Source: JBCDJG01 sp038748065
Lineage (GTDB): Bacteria > Pseudomonadota > Gammaproteobacteria > Pseudomonadales > Halieaceae
Length of the DNA stretch: 24,409 bases
Assembly: GCA_038748065.1 (NCBI GenBank)
Contig: JBCDJG010000065.1
Coordinates: forward strand, 1 to 24,409
Direction of reading: 5' to 3'
Numbering within the stretch: the stretch's first letter is position 1; the number at the start of each line of letters is the position of its first letter. The position numbers were made by a program, and so were the translations under genes. Below, piece after piece: positions 7,884-15,924 of the stretch. The notes beneath the pieces were generated by a model. The model made no database searches, was not told the origin of the DNA, and saw only the letters and a list, made by a program, of their open reading frames with translations.

Positions 7884-9548
7884 ATGTCGCACCCGATAGT
7901 TGATCTGAGTAACGGTATGCACAGCCTCCAGCTGTTAATGGCACAGGCGAACACCCTGGTGGGTGACTTTGAGGGCAACACTAACAAGGTGCTAGCAACG
8001 CTCGAGCGTGCCGCTGAACGGCATCCTCGCGCGGTCGTGGTCTTTCCTGAACTCACTCTCTGTGGCTACCCGCCGGAAGATCTGCTGCTGCGGCCCAGTC
8101 TGGCGCTACGCGTTGACGCGGCCCTGAAGAGGGTTTGTGAGAACATGCCTGCTCAGGTATATGCCGTGCTCGGCTATCCGCGCCGGATCGCGGGTGAACT
8201 CTACAACATGGTGGGTGTTTTTCACGCCGGTGAATTACTCGGAGAGTATGCCAAGCAGTGTTTACCCAATTATCAGGTCTTTGATGAGAAGCGCTACTTC
8301 ACCCCGGGTGACAAGGCCTGTGTATTGGAAATCGAGGGCATCCCGATCGGGCTCAGTATTTGCGAGGATATCTGGGAAAGTGAACCGAGTGCTCAGGCCG
8401 CCGGCGCGGGTGCGCGACTGCTGGTCAATATCAATTCGTCGCCCTACCACCGCGGCAAGCGAGAGGAGCGTTGGGAGCTCGTGCGCGAGCGTGCGCGAGC
8501 CGATGCGCTCGCCGTTGTCTACGTCAATCAAGTCGGTGCGCAGGATGAATTGGTCTTTGACGGGGGCTCATTTGCGGTGGACAGTGCCGGGACTGTGGCC
8601 GCGGCCGCGCCTAACTTTATGGAAGGCGAGTACTGGCTGGAAGCAAAACTGCAGGACGGGCGCGTGTCCTTCACGGGGATGTCAGTCGCCGAGCCGGTGG
8701 ATGAAATGGCCGCCACATGGCAGGCCCTGGTGCTTGGCGTGCGGGACTATGTGGAAAAAAATGGCTTTCGCGGTGTGGTCCTGGGGCTCTCAGGCGGCGT
8801 TGATTCGGCGCTGACGCTGGCGGTTGCAGTGGATGCCCTGGGGCCCGATCGAGTCGAAGCGGTGATGATGCCCTTTCGCTACACCGCACAAATGAGTGTT
8901 GAGGATGCGGCTGAACAGTCTCGCATCCTGGGTGTGAGCCATAAGGTGATCTCTATTGAACCCATCTATGAGGCCTTCATGGCCAGCCTTGCTGATGAGT
9001 TTGCGGGTACTGAAGTCGACATTACTGAGGAGAATCTTCAGGCACGCTGTCGCGGTGTCCTGCTGATGTCCATTTCAAACAAGAAAGGTGTGCTCGTGCT
9101 GACCACGGGTAACAAAAGTGAAATGGCGGTGGGCTACTCCACGCTATACGGCGACATGGCGGGCGGTTTTGACGTACTCAAGGATGTCCCTAAAACGCTG
9201 GTATTCGACCTGTGCCGCTATCGCAACTCACTGGGGCCTTGTATACCGCAACGCGTCATTGACCGACCACCCTCTGCAGAGTTGCGCCCTGATCAGAAGG
9301 ATGAGGACAGCCTGCCAGCTTACGATGTGCTGGACCGCATTCTCGAGCTCTATGTGGAGCAGGATTACAGCGCCGAGGCGATTATTGCGGAGGGACTTGA
9401 TCGCGAACAGGTGCAGCGTGTCCTGCGGCTGGTCGATCTGAATGAATATAAGCGTCGGCAGGCGCCAATTGGGGTACGCATAACAAGGCGCGGTTTTGGC
9501 CGGGACAGGCGTTACCCCATCACATCGGGTTGGAAAATCGGAGACTAG
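7884..9548 (+). CDS. nadE: Glutamine-dependent NAD+ synthetase
   Basis: This 554-aa two-domain enzyme makes NAD+ from deamido-NAD+, ATP and glutamine. The N-terminal nitrilase-type glutaminase domain (about 13-270) shows the catalytic triad Glu56 (Pro-Glu-Leu), Lys124 and Cys160 (Ser-Ile-Cys-Glu-Asp). The C-terminal synthetase domain has the PP-loop Ser-Gly-Gly-Val-Asp-Ser at 303-308 and the Thr-Thr-Gly-Asn-Lys-Ser-Glu motif. The start is uncertain: family members usually begin close to Met12 (ATG at 7917), and neither ATG has a strong Shine-Dalgarno, so the first 11 residues may not be translated. The gene is single, divergent from pilS, and converges on bamD with only 4 bases between the stops. 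Confidence 0.95.
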   Translation: MSHPIVDLSNGMHSLQLLMAQANTLVGDFEGNTNKVLATLERAAERHPRAVVVFPELTLCGYPPEDLLLRPSLALRVDAALKRVCENMPAQVYAVLGYPRRIAGELYNMVGVFHAGELLGEYAKQCLPNYQVFDEKRYFTPGDKACVLEIEGIPIGLSICEDIWESEPSAQAAGAGARLLVNINSSPYHRGKREERWELVRERARADALAVVYVNQVGAQDELVFDGGSFAVDSAGTVAAAAPNFMEGEYWLEAKLQDGRVSFTGMSVAEPVDEMAATWQALVLGVRDYVEKNGFRGVVLGLSGGVDSALTLAVAVDALGPDRVEAVMMPFRYTAQMSVEDAAEQSRILGVSHKVISIEPIYEAFMASLADEFAGTEVDITEENLQARCRGVLLMSISNKKGVLVLTTGNKSEMAVGYSTLYGDMAGGFDVLKDVPKTLVFDLCRYRNSLGPCIPQRVIDRPPSAELRPDQKDEDSLPAYDVLDRILELYVEQDYSAEAIIAEGLDREQVQRVLRLVDLNEYKRRQAPIGVRITRRGFGRDRRYPITSGWKIGD

Positions 9549-9552
9549 CCGA

Positions 9553-10452
9553 TCAGGCTTCCGGGCGACTGTCGAACTGGGGCGGTTCCGGTGGGTCGAA
9601 CAGGCCAAAGCTCAAGCGGTTTAGCCAAGAGCGCTGCAGACCTTCCAGCGTGTAGGAACTCTTGAATTCGCCGTTTCGGTCAATGGCGGGGTGGGCCGGA
9701 TAGTTCAGGATCAGCGTATCGATGGCATCCTGCGCGAGGTCGTTCATGCCCAGAAGAATATAACCCTGGGCCATAACGGCCAGGCCGTCAGCTACTGCAG
9801 GCGTTCGCTGAAAGTTTTCCACCACGTAGCGACCGCGGTTCACCGCAGCCATGTAGGCGCCGCGGCGGAAATAATAGTTCGCGACGTTGATTTCAGATCG
9901 CGCCAGGGAATTGCGCAAGTTGACCATGCGCGCTTTGGCGTCTGCTGCGTAAGGGCTGTCGGGATAGCGCGCTACCAGCTGCGCGAATTCGGCAAACGAC
10001 TCCTGGGCGTGGGAGGTATCTCGCAGAGTTTTGTCGGTGGGCACAAAGCGTGCGAAGACGTCCTCGTTACCGGCGTAGGCCGACAGGCCCTTCATGTAAT
10101 ACGCGTAGTCCACGCTGGGGTGCTGAGGGTGCAAACGGATAAAGCGGTCGGCAGCCTCCACCGCAGCCTCGTGCTGGAAGGCGCCATAGTGCGCATAGAT
10201 CAGCTCAAGCTGTGCCTGCTCGGCATAGTTACCAAACGGGTAGCGTGACTCAAGGAGTTGCAGGCTGCGGATTGCAAGGTCGTAGTTTTCCTGGCGCAGG
10301 TAGCGCTGCGACTCCTCGTAAATCTGCTGTTCGCCGCTGTCGGCGGCAATATCAGGCAGCTCATCGTTGCTGGAGCAGGCGCCCAGCGCGAGCGCCAGCA
10401 TTAGTGCTGTAAAAAACTGTAGTGCTTTCAGGGTGTTAGCTGCCGGCGGCAT
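9553..10452 (-). CDS. bamD: BamD outer-membrane assembly lipoprotein
   Basis: This 299-aa lipoprotein has a signal peptide ending in the lipobox Leu-Gly-Ala-Cys (Cys26 lipidated). It is followed by tetratricopeptide-type helical repeats, recognisable as Tyr-x-x-Ala-x-x-x-Leu and Tyr-Pro-x-x-x-Tyr-Ala patterns (for example Ser-Arg-Tyr-Pro-Phe-Gly-Asn-Tyr-Ala near 70). BamD is the essential scaffold of the BAM complex, linking BamA with BamC/E on the periplasmic side of the outer membrane. It is somewhat longer than the E. coli protein (about 245 aa), with an acidic, Pro-rich extension after the last repeat. Divergence from rluD across about 80 bases is a conserved gammaproteobacterial arrangement and supports the identification. 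Confidence 0.94.
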   Translation of the reverse strand: MPPAANTLKALQFFTALMLALALGACSSNDELPDIAADSGEQQIYEESQRYLRQENYDLAIRSLQLLESRYPFGNYAEQAQLELIYAHYGAFQHEAAVEAADRFIRLHPQHPSVDYAYYMKGLSAYAGNEDVFARFVPTDKTLRDTSHAQESFAEFAQLVARYPDSPYAADAKARMVNLRNSLARSEINVANYYFRRGAYMAAVNRGRYVVENFQRTPAVADGLAVMAQGYILLGMNDLAQDAIDTLILNYPAHPAIDRNGEFKSSYTLEGLQRSWLNRLSFGLFDPPEPPQFDSRPEA

Positions 10453-10534
10453 GTTACTATCGCTGTCTTCTGGATCGGGCCGTATTTAACCACAGGCGGA
10501 CCCGTTACGACAGAACCCGCGACGGAGTAGATGT

Positions 10535-11512
10535 GTGGGGCAGCTAATCGAACAGCAGGCTGAAGTGGGTCCTGCACAGGCGGGGCTGCGGCTTGACGCC
10601 GCGGCGGCGCTGTTGTTTCCCGGATTCTCGCGATCACGCCTGCAGGCTTGGATCAAGGGTGGGCAACTACGCCTCGACGGCCAGACCGCGAGGCCGCGCG
10701 ATAAAGTCGAGCCTGGGGCAAAGCTGACCCTGAGCGCAGAGACGGAGCCGGAGGTCAGTTGGCAGGCCGAGTCAATTGCGCTCGATATCGTGTTCGAAGA
10801 TGACAGCATCATAGTGGTCAACAAGCCCGCGGGTTTGGTCGTGCACCCGGCTGCAGGCCATGCCCGCGGCACGCTGGTTAACGCGCTCATCAATCATGCG
10901 CCAGCCATGGCGGAGTTGCCCAGGGGCGGCATCGTCCACCGATTGGATAAAGAGACTTCCGGCATCATGGTCGCGGCCAAATCGCTGGCCGCACACAGCA
11001 GCCTGGTCAGCCAGCTGCAGGAACGTCTGGTGAGCCGGCAGTACTGCGCCATTTGCATCGGTGCCATGACCGGCGGCGGTACGGTGGATGAACCGATCGG
11101 GCGACATCCCCGGCAGCGCAAAAAAATGGCCGTGTTGCCACTCGGTGGCAAGACGGCCATTACGCACTATCAGGTGGCACAACGCTTCGGCCACCATACG
11201 CGGATAGCGGTGAGGCTCGAAACCGGACGCACGCACCAGATTCGCGTCCACATGGCTCACAGACACTATCCATTGATAGGGGACCCTGTTTATGGCGGCC
11301 GCCCGCGGATTCCTGCGGGCGCCACACAAGCGCTGATCGATGCGCTTCGTACTTTTCCGCGGCAGGCCTTGCACGCCGCGGTCCTGGGGCTTGAGCACCC
11401 CTTGAGCGGAGACTTTCTCGAATTCGAGTGTCCCCTACCGAATGACATCGAGAACTTGCTGGCAGTCCTTGCGAGTGATGATCCCCCGGCAGGCAAGCAG
11501 CGTGTTGATTGA
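10535..11512 (+). CDS. rluD: 23S rRNA pseudouridine synthase D
   Basis: This 325-aa RluA-family pseudouridine synthase has an S4 RNA-binding domain at about residues 17-80 (Ser-Arg-Ser-Arg-Leu-Gln-Ala-Trp-Ile). The catalytic domain contains His-Arg-Leu-Asp-Lys-Glu-Thr-Ser-Gly with nucleophile Asp138, and the RluA motif Gly-Arg-Thr-His-Gln-Ile-Arg-Val-His. RluD makes the conserved pseudouridines of helix 69 in 23S rRNA (U1911, U1915, U1917 in E. coli). The GTG start at 10535 has a GGAG Shine-Dalgarno seven bases upstream. The 3' end overlaps pgeF by 11 bases, giving the rluD-pgeF(-clpB) order also known from E. coli (rluD-yfiH-clpB). Confidence 0.95.
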   Translation: MGQLIEQQAEVGPAQAGLRLDAAAALLFPGFSRSRLQAWIKGGQLRLDGQTARPRDKVEPGAKLTLSAETEPEVSWQAESIALDIVFEDDSIIVVNKPAGLVVHPAAGHARGTLVNALINHAPAMAELPRGGIVHRLDKETSGIMVAAKSLAAHSSLVSQLQERLVSRQYCAICIGAMTGGGTVDEPIGRHPRQRKKMAVLPLGGKTAITHYQVAQRFGHHTRIAVRLETGRTHQIRVHMAHRHYPLIGDPVYGGRPRIPAGATQALIDALRTFPRQALHAAVLGLEHPLSGDFLEFECPLPNDIENLLAVLASDDPPAGKQRVD

Positions 11513-12251
11513 GCCAGACTGGCCGGCACCTGATCGGGTCATGGCGCTCAGCACGACCCGCGGCAACGGTGTCAGTCTTTCGCCCTGGTCAAGCTTGAAT
11601 CTGGCGGCTCACGTCGGGGACAGCCAGCGCAGTGTTGAAGAAAATCGGCGGCGCCTTGCTGCCACGGTGCCGCTCGGTACGGCGATCCAGTGGTTGGATC
11701 AGGTCCATGGCAACCGGGTTGTAGCAGCCGCCTCAGGCGCTGCGCCCGAGGCCGATGCCAGCTGGACCCAAGCGCCGGCACAGGCCTGCGCGGTACTGAC
11801 AGCGGACTGCCTGCCGGTACTTTTCTGTGATGACGACGCGAGCGTGGTTGCGGCCGCGCACGCCGGTTGGCGAGGCTTGCAAGGGGGGGTGCTGGATGCG
11901 ACGGTCGCTGCGCTGCCCGCCAACGCTGAAAAGCTCCTCGCCTGGTTAGGGCCCGCGATAGGGCCTGAGGCTTTCGAGGTAGGGCCAGACGTTCGCGATG
12001 CTTTTCTGGGTGTGGCAAAGCCAGCGCAGCTTCGTGCGATAGACGCCTGTTTTACGCCTGCCAGTGCACGCCCAGGGTACTTCTTTGCAGACCTCTATGA
12101 ACTTGCGCGAGTGCGATTGGCCAGCCTGGGTGTAACACGCGTATTCGGAGGAGGCTACTGCACCTTTACCGACGCCTCTCGATTTTTTTCCTATCGCCGC
12201 GATGGCCAGACTGGCCGTATGGCAAGCTTGATCTATCTCAAGCCGATGTAA
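11502..12251 (+). CDS. pgeF: Peptidoglycan editing factor PgeF / multicopper polyphenol oxidase family (YfiH)
   Basis: Homologs begin shortly before Pro-x-Trp-Pro-x-Pro, so I place the start at GTG 11502 (249 aa), overlapping the rluD end by 11 bases, although the frame is open back to ATG 11442. The zinc and active-site residues of the family are visible: His69 in Asp-Gln-Val-His-Gly, Cys103 in Thr-Ala-Asp-Cys-Leu-Pro-Val-Leu and His120 in Ala-Ala-Ala-His-Ala-Gly-Trp-Arg-Gly. YfiH/PgeF prevents wrong amino acids such as L-Ser from persisting in peptidoglycan precursors; related proteins also act as purine nucleoside phosphorylases. It shares an operon with rluD. clpB follows after 87 bases with its own heat-shock promoter. 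Confidence 0.93.
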   Translation: MLIEPDWPAPDRVMALSTTRGNGVSLSPWSSLNLAAHVGDSQRSVEENRRRLAATVPLGTAIQWLDQVHGNRVVAAASGAAPEADASWTQAPAQACAVLTADCLPVLFCDDDASVVAAAHAGWRGLQGGVLDATVAALPANAEKLLAWLGPAIGPEAFEVGPDVRDAFLGVAKPAQLRAIDACFTPASARPGYFFADLYELARVRLASLGVTRVFGGGYCTFTDASRFFSYRRDGQTGRMASLIYLKPM

Positions 12252-12259
12252 TTCCCAGA

Positions 12260-12287
12260 CTTGAAATAAGGCTATTTGACCCCATCT
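12260..12287 (+). promoter_or_regulatory. Sigma-32 (RpoH) heat-shock promoter of clpB
   Basis: CTTGAAA at 12260-12266 and CCCCATCT at 12280-12287 match the RpoH -35 and -10 consensus (CTTGAAA and CCCCATnT) exactly, with a 13-base spacer inside the accepted range. It lies between the pgeF stop (12251) and the clpB start (12339). The predicted transcript start, near 12294, gives a leader of about 45 bases that includes a small hairpin (12306-12320) and the Shine-Dalgarno AAGGAGA (12324-12330). Confidence 0.9.
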
Positions 12288-12305
12288 CCTGAAGCAGACT
12301 GAAAG

Positions 12306-12320
12306 CCCGCCACCTGCGGG
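12306..12320 (+). other. Short hairpin in the clpB leader
   Basis: CCCGC (12306-12310) and GCGGG (12316-12320) pair around a CACCT loop, ending three bases before the Shine-Dalgarno. There is no U-tract, so this is not a convincing intrinsic terminator for pgeF. It may stabilise the 5' end of the heat-shock transcript. Confidence 0.4.
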
Positions 12321-12338
12321 ATTAAGGAGATTCAAGCC

Positions 12339-14525
12339 GTGAGAATGGACAAACTGACGAACCAGCTGCAGAGCGCACTGGCGGATGCCCAGTCCCTGGC
12401 ACTGGGCAAGGACCATAACTTTATCGAGCCGGTGCATTTGCTATCGGCACTGCTGGAGCAGCAGGGCGGATCGGCGCGTCCGCTACTGCAAAAAGCAGGG
12501 GCCAATCTGCCTGGGCTTGCCGCAGACGTCTCCGAGTTACTGGGCTCTCTGCCAACCGTTAAGGGCACCGGAGGCGACATGCATGTCAGCAACGAGTTGG
12601 GCAAGGTGCTCAACCTGACTGACAAGTTCGCCCAGCAACAGGGCGATGCTTACATCTCGAGTGAGCTGGTGCTGCTGGCAATGCTGGAAAGCAATAACGC
12701 TGCCGCCGAGCTCCTGCTCTCGAGCGGTGTTACGCGTCAGTCGCTGCAGGCGGCGATCGCCGACGTGCGCGGCGGCGAAAACGTTAACAACCCCGAGGCC
12801 GAGGAATCTCGCCAGGCGCTGGAGAAGTTCACAATCGATCTGACCGAGCGCGCTGAGCAGGGCAAGCTCGATCCCGTGATTGGCCGCGATGACGAGATTC
12901 GTAGAACCATTCAGGTGCTGCAGCGTCGCACCAAGAATAACCCCGTGCTTATCGGTGAACCGGGCGTCGGTAAAACCGCCATCATCGAAGGCCTCGCCCA
13001 GCGGGTCGTGAACGGTGAGGTCCCGGAGGGTCTGAAGGATAAGCGTATCCTTTCCCTGGACCTCGGTTCGCTGTTGGCCGGTGCCAAGTTTCGTGGCGAG
13101 TTTGAAGAACGTCTGAAGGCCGTTTTGAATGAGCTTTCCAAGCAGGAGGGCCGCATTGTGTTGTTCATTGATGAGCTGCACACGATGGTCGGCGCGGGTA
13201 AGGCGGAAGGTTCCATGGATGCGGGAAATATGCTCAAGCCGGCCCTGGCACGAGGCGAGTTGCACTGCGTCGGCGCGACCACGCTGGACGAATATCGCCA
13301 GTACGTTGAGAAGGACGCAGCACTGGAGCGACGTTTTCAGAAGGTTCTTGTAGATGAGCCGAACGAAGAGGACACGATCGCCATCCTGCGAGGCCTCAAG
13401 GAGCGTTACGAGGTGCACCACGGCGTGGATATCACGGATAGTGCCATTATTGCTGCGGCCAAGCTGTCGCAGCGCTACATCACCGACCGTCAGCTTCCCG
13501 ACAAGGCGATCGACCTCGTTGACGAAGCGGCGAGCCGCATTCGCATGGAAATCGATTCCAAGCCGGAGGCTATGGACAAGCTCGAGCGCCGCCTTATCCA
13601 GCTCAAAATCGAGCGCGAAGCAGTGAGCAAAGACGCCAGCGCGGTTGAGCAGGTGAAGCTGCTCGATGAGCAAATTGATAGCGTTGAGAAAGAGTTCGCT
13701 GACCTTGAGGAAGTCTGGAAAGCGGAAAAGGCGTCACTGCAAGGCACCGCCCAGATCAAGAGCGAGTTGGAGCAGGTGAAGCTAGAGCTCGAGAGCGCGC
13801 GTCGCAGCGGCGACCTGACGCGCATGTCGGAGCTGCAGTACGGCCAGATTCCCGAGCTGGAGAAGCAGCTTGAGCTGGCGCAGGAGGCCGAAACCGTCGA
13901 GCGCACGCTGCTGCGCAATAAGGTAACGGACGAAGAGGTGGCCGAAGTCGTCTCTCGTTGGACCGGCATCCCGGTGTCCAAAATGCTTGAAGGGGATCGC
14001 GAAAAGCTGCTGCGCATGGAGCAATCCCTGCATCAGCGTGTGGTAGGCCAGGACGAGGCGGTTGTTGCTGTCTCCAATGCTGTAAGACGTTCACGTGCCG
14101 GACTGTCCGACCCCAACCGACCGAACGGATCCTTTCTGTTCCTGGGCCCAACCGGCGTTGGCAAGACGGAACTGTGTAAGGCATTGGCCGAGTTTCTGTT
14201 CGACTCCGAGCAGGCCATGGTGCGGGTCGATATGTCGGAATTCATGGAGAAGCACTCGGTCGCGCGATTGATCGGGGCACCCCCTGGCTACGTTGGCTAC
14301 GAAGAGGGCGGTTACCTGACCGAGGCAGTGCGTCGCAGGCCCTATTCACTGCTGTTGCTGGACGAGGTGGAAAAAGCTCACCCGGATGTCTTCAACATCC
14401 TGTTACAGGTGTTGGAGGACGGTCGCCTGACCGACGGCCAGGGCCGCACCGTGGACTTTCGCAATACGGTGGTGGTGATGACCTCAAACCTCGGCTCTGA
14501 CCTGATCCAGGAAATGGCAGGATAG
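12339..14525 (+). CDS. clpB: ClpB disaggregase, ended early by an in-frame TAG (codons 1-728)
   Basis: The GTG start at 12339 with AAGGAGA eight bases upstream gives the standard ClpB N-terminus. The Clp_N domain (1-145) is followed by AAA-1 with Walker A Gly-Glu-Pro-Gly-Val-Gly-Lys-Thr at 206-213, then the ClpB middle coiled coil (about 410-525). AAA-2 has Walker A Gly-Pro-Thr-Gly-Val-Gly-Lys-Thr at 603-610, a Leu-Leu-Leu-Asp-Glu Walker B and sensor-1 Thr-Ser-Asn. At 14523-14525 a TAG replaces the codon that is usually Glu or another polar residue after Gln-Glu-Met-Ala-Gly. The same frame then continues with ClpB sequence to 14909. Without readthrough the product loses the rest of AAA-2, including the arginine finger and sensor 2, and should not work as a disaggregase. 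The full frame, 856 sense codons plus this stop, is the normal ClpB length. ClpB works with DnaK to rescue aggregated proteins. Confidence 0.9.
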   Translation: MRMDKLTNQLQSALADAQSLALGKDHNFIEPVHLLSALLEQQGGSARPLLQKAGANLPGLAADVSELLGSLPTVKGTGGDMHVSNELGKVLNLTDKFAQQQGDAYISSELVLLAMLESNNAAAELLLSSGVTRQSLQAAIADVRGGENVNNPEAEESRQALEKFTIDLTERAEQGKLDPVIGRDDEIRRTIQVLQRRTKNNPVLIGEPGVGKTAIIEGLAQRVVNGEVPEGLKDKRILSLDLGSLLAGAKFRGEFEERLKAVLNELSKQEGRIVLFIDELHTMVGAGKAEGSMDAGNMLKPALARGELHCVGATTLDEYRQYVEKDAALERRFQKVLVDEPNEEDTIAILRGLKERYEVHHGVDITDSAIIAAAKLSQRYITDRQLPDKAIDLVDEAASRIRMEIDSKPEAMDKLERRLIQLKIEREAVSKDASAVEQVKLLDEQIDSVEKEFADLEEVWKAEKASLQGTAQIKSELEQVKLELESARRSGDLTRMSELQYGQIPELEKQLELAQEAETVERTLLRNKVTDEEVAEVVSRWTGIPVSKMLEGDREKLLRMEQSLHQRVVGQDEAVVAVSNAVRRSRAGLSDPNRPNGSFLFLGPTGVGKTELCKALAEFLFDSEQAMVRVDMSEFMEKHSVARLIGAPPGYVGYEEGGYLTEAVRRRPYSLLLLDEVEKAHPDVFNILLQVLEDGRLTDGQGRTVDFRNTVVVMTSNLGSDLIQEMAG

Positions 14526-14909
14526 GAAAACTACGAAGCCATGAAGGGCGCGGTGATGGGTGTAGTGGGCAGCCACTTTCGACCGGAGTTCATCAACCGA
14601 GTGGACGAATCGGTGGTCTTCCATCCGCTGGGCCAGGATCAGATTCGCGGCATCGCAGATATCCAGCTGGCTGGACTGCGCAAGCGACTGGCGGAGAAAG
14701 AGCTGTCACTGGAAATATCCGATAGCTTTATGGACCTGCTGGTCAGTGCCGGGTTTGATCCCGTCTACGGGGCGCGGCCGCTGAAGCGGGCGATCCAGCA
14801 GGAGCTGGAAAACCCCCTTGCACAGCGTATTCTGGCAGGTGAATTTACGCCCGGAGAGATCATTACGGTGGATGCTGAAGACGGTAAACCAGTGATTGGC
14901 GCGAGCTGA
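14526..14909 (+). pseudogene. clpB: C-terminal part of clpB beyond the in-frame amber codon
   Basis: This is the same reading frame as 12339-14525, continuing immediately after the TAG with Glu-Asn-Tyr-Glu-Ala-Met-Lys. It carries Phe-Arg-Pro-Glu-Phe-Ile-Asn-Arg-Val-Asp-Glu (arginine-finger region), Phe-Asp-Pro-Val-Tyr-Gly-Ala-Arg-Pro-Leu-Lys-Arg (sensor 2) and Glu-Asn-Pro-Leu-Ala-Gln-Arg, all normal for the D2 small domain. No residue appears decayed, so the lesion is either recent, a base-calling error (GAG to TAG is one change), or read through. An ATG at 14541 could in principle start a 122-aa fragment, but I see no Shine-Dalgarno for it. Confidence 0.85.
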
Positions 14910-14946
14910 TCACGCGCGACAAGCAGTCTGAGGTCAGAGTACCCGT

Positions 14947-15390
14947 TTAGTCACAGTGGACGGCGATCGTATCGATCGCCTTCTGCCGTTGGATGGACTT
15001 TTCTTCATCCGTGAGAAGGCGCATTTCGCCGTTGGCATCGCGCATCTTGATTTCAACACCCTGATCGAGGGCGCCGATATTGGCTTGGGCGCGGCGGCAG
15101 GCCTCTGGGCTTTTGCTGGCTTCCTGCTTGTCGCGACTTGCCTGCACAAACTCATTGCCCACGCTGGGTGCGGTGGTTGCCGGCACGGCGCCTTCGTTGG
15201 CAGAAACTTCCCGGATCGCGCTCGACGTGGTCGACTCAACGGTATAGTCGATGCCCTGAGGCGGTGGCGTCTGGCTATAGACCGGCCGGCCACGCTCGTC
15301 CAGCCAGCGATAGTAGTTTTCGGCCATGGCGGGCAAGTTCACGAGTGTGAATATCACCGCTATGGCTATTGACGATCCTGTCTTTGACAC
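14947..15390 (-). CDS. DUF4124-domain periplasmic protein
   Basis: This 147-aa protein has a signal peptide (about 1-23, ending Ala-Met-Ala). The DUF4124 signature follows directly: Tyr-Arg-Trp-Leu-Asp-Glu-x-Gly-Arg-Pro-Val-Tyr-Ser with Pro-Pro-Pro at about 27-44. A Ser/Ala-rich linker and a charged C-terminal helix ending in Cys-Asp complete it. DUF4124 proteins are common small exported proteins of Gammaproteobacteria with no established function. The GTG start has a GAGGGG-like Shine-Dalgarno about nine bases upstream. It is convergent with clpB, with 37 bases between the stops. Confidence 0.85.
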   Translation of the reverse strand: MSKTGSSIAIAVIFTLVNLPAMAENYYRWLDERGRPVYSQTPPPQGIDYTVESTTSSAIREVSANEGAVPATTAPSVGNEFVQASRDKQEASKSPEACRRAQANIGALDQGVEIKMRDANGEMRLLTDEEKSIQRQKAIDTIAVHCD

Positions 15391-15924
15391 CCCAGGTTAC
15401 CCCTCGGCGTTTTCCTAACTCATTAAAAAGTAACCTAAAAATACCCATACAAGCAATGATGGAAAGTCACTTTTTTGTAGCGGTACGGATGGACTCCCGG
15501 TTGACTTTGGGCCGCCGGATCAGAACAATACGCGGGTCTGTCATGTGGTAACGGCTAACGTTGAGTACCCTCAGCCTCTGGCCTACCCCGGTAATGCGAT
15601 CATTTACTGCGGGCTGCATGGGAGTCCCGTCCCCGTCGAGGCGTTGCCGCGGCGGGAAGGCCAATACTGCGCTACCCCGCAGGGCGACCGATACACGGGT
15701 GTTCGTGATCAGTTTCCCCACAAGGAGCGTCTCCCTGGGGAGACACGAGCACTGTAGCGGCCGTACAAGGGGGTGGCGTTGCCGCGACACGTCGCAAGCG
15801 GGAGACCGCAAACGATATGACGCATCCGCAAGCCCAGCGGGTCAGCTGGCTTCAAGCAACGTTCACACATGAATCGCTCCGGCGAGGGTTACGCGTCGGC
15901 GCGCTTTGATGCAGGAGAGTTGTT
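15391..15924 (+). other. Gene-free interval upstream of ilvB
   Basis: About 530 bases without a convincing gene. The short open frames here (for example 15545-15757) lack a family signature and a good ribosome site. The stretch just before 15465 is AT-rich and may hold the promoter of the minus-strand DUF4124 gene. A candidate ilvB promoter lies at 15501-15529, and a 6-bp hairpin (GTCTCC / GGAGAC, 15729-15744) in the possible leader. I see no tRNA or clear attenuator. Confidence 0.5.
15501..15529 (+). promoter_or_regulatory. Candidate sigma-70 promoter upstream of ilvB
   Basis: TTGACT (15501-15506) and AACAAT (15524-15529) with a 17-base spacer match the -35 box at five of six and the -10 box at four of six positions. 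If used, the ilvB transcript would carry a leader of about 390 bases. Confidence 0.35.

Noticed and set aside
12306..12320. RNA thermometer in the clpB leader
   Set aside because: The small hairpin does not pair with the Shine-Dalgarno, and the sigma-32 promoter already explains heat control.
12537..13673. A 378-codon open frame on the minus strand opposite clpB
   Set aside because: It lies wholly within the conserved clpB coding frame and shows no domain, signal or ribosome site. Long antisense frames are expected in GC-rich coding DNA.
14523..14525. Programmed recoding of TAG as an amino acid
   Set aside because: Other genes in the window use TAG as a normal stop, and no recoding element was seen. 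Mutation or base error is simpler.
15545..15757. A 70-codon frame in the ilvB upstream interval
   Set aside because: It has no Shine-Dalgarno, no family resemblance and overlaps other equally short frames. I treat it as chance.
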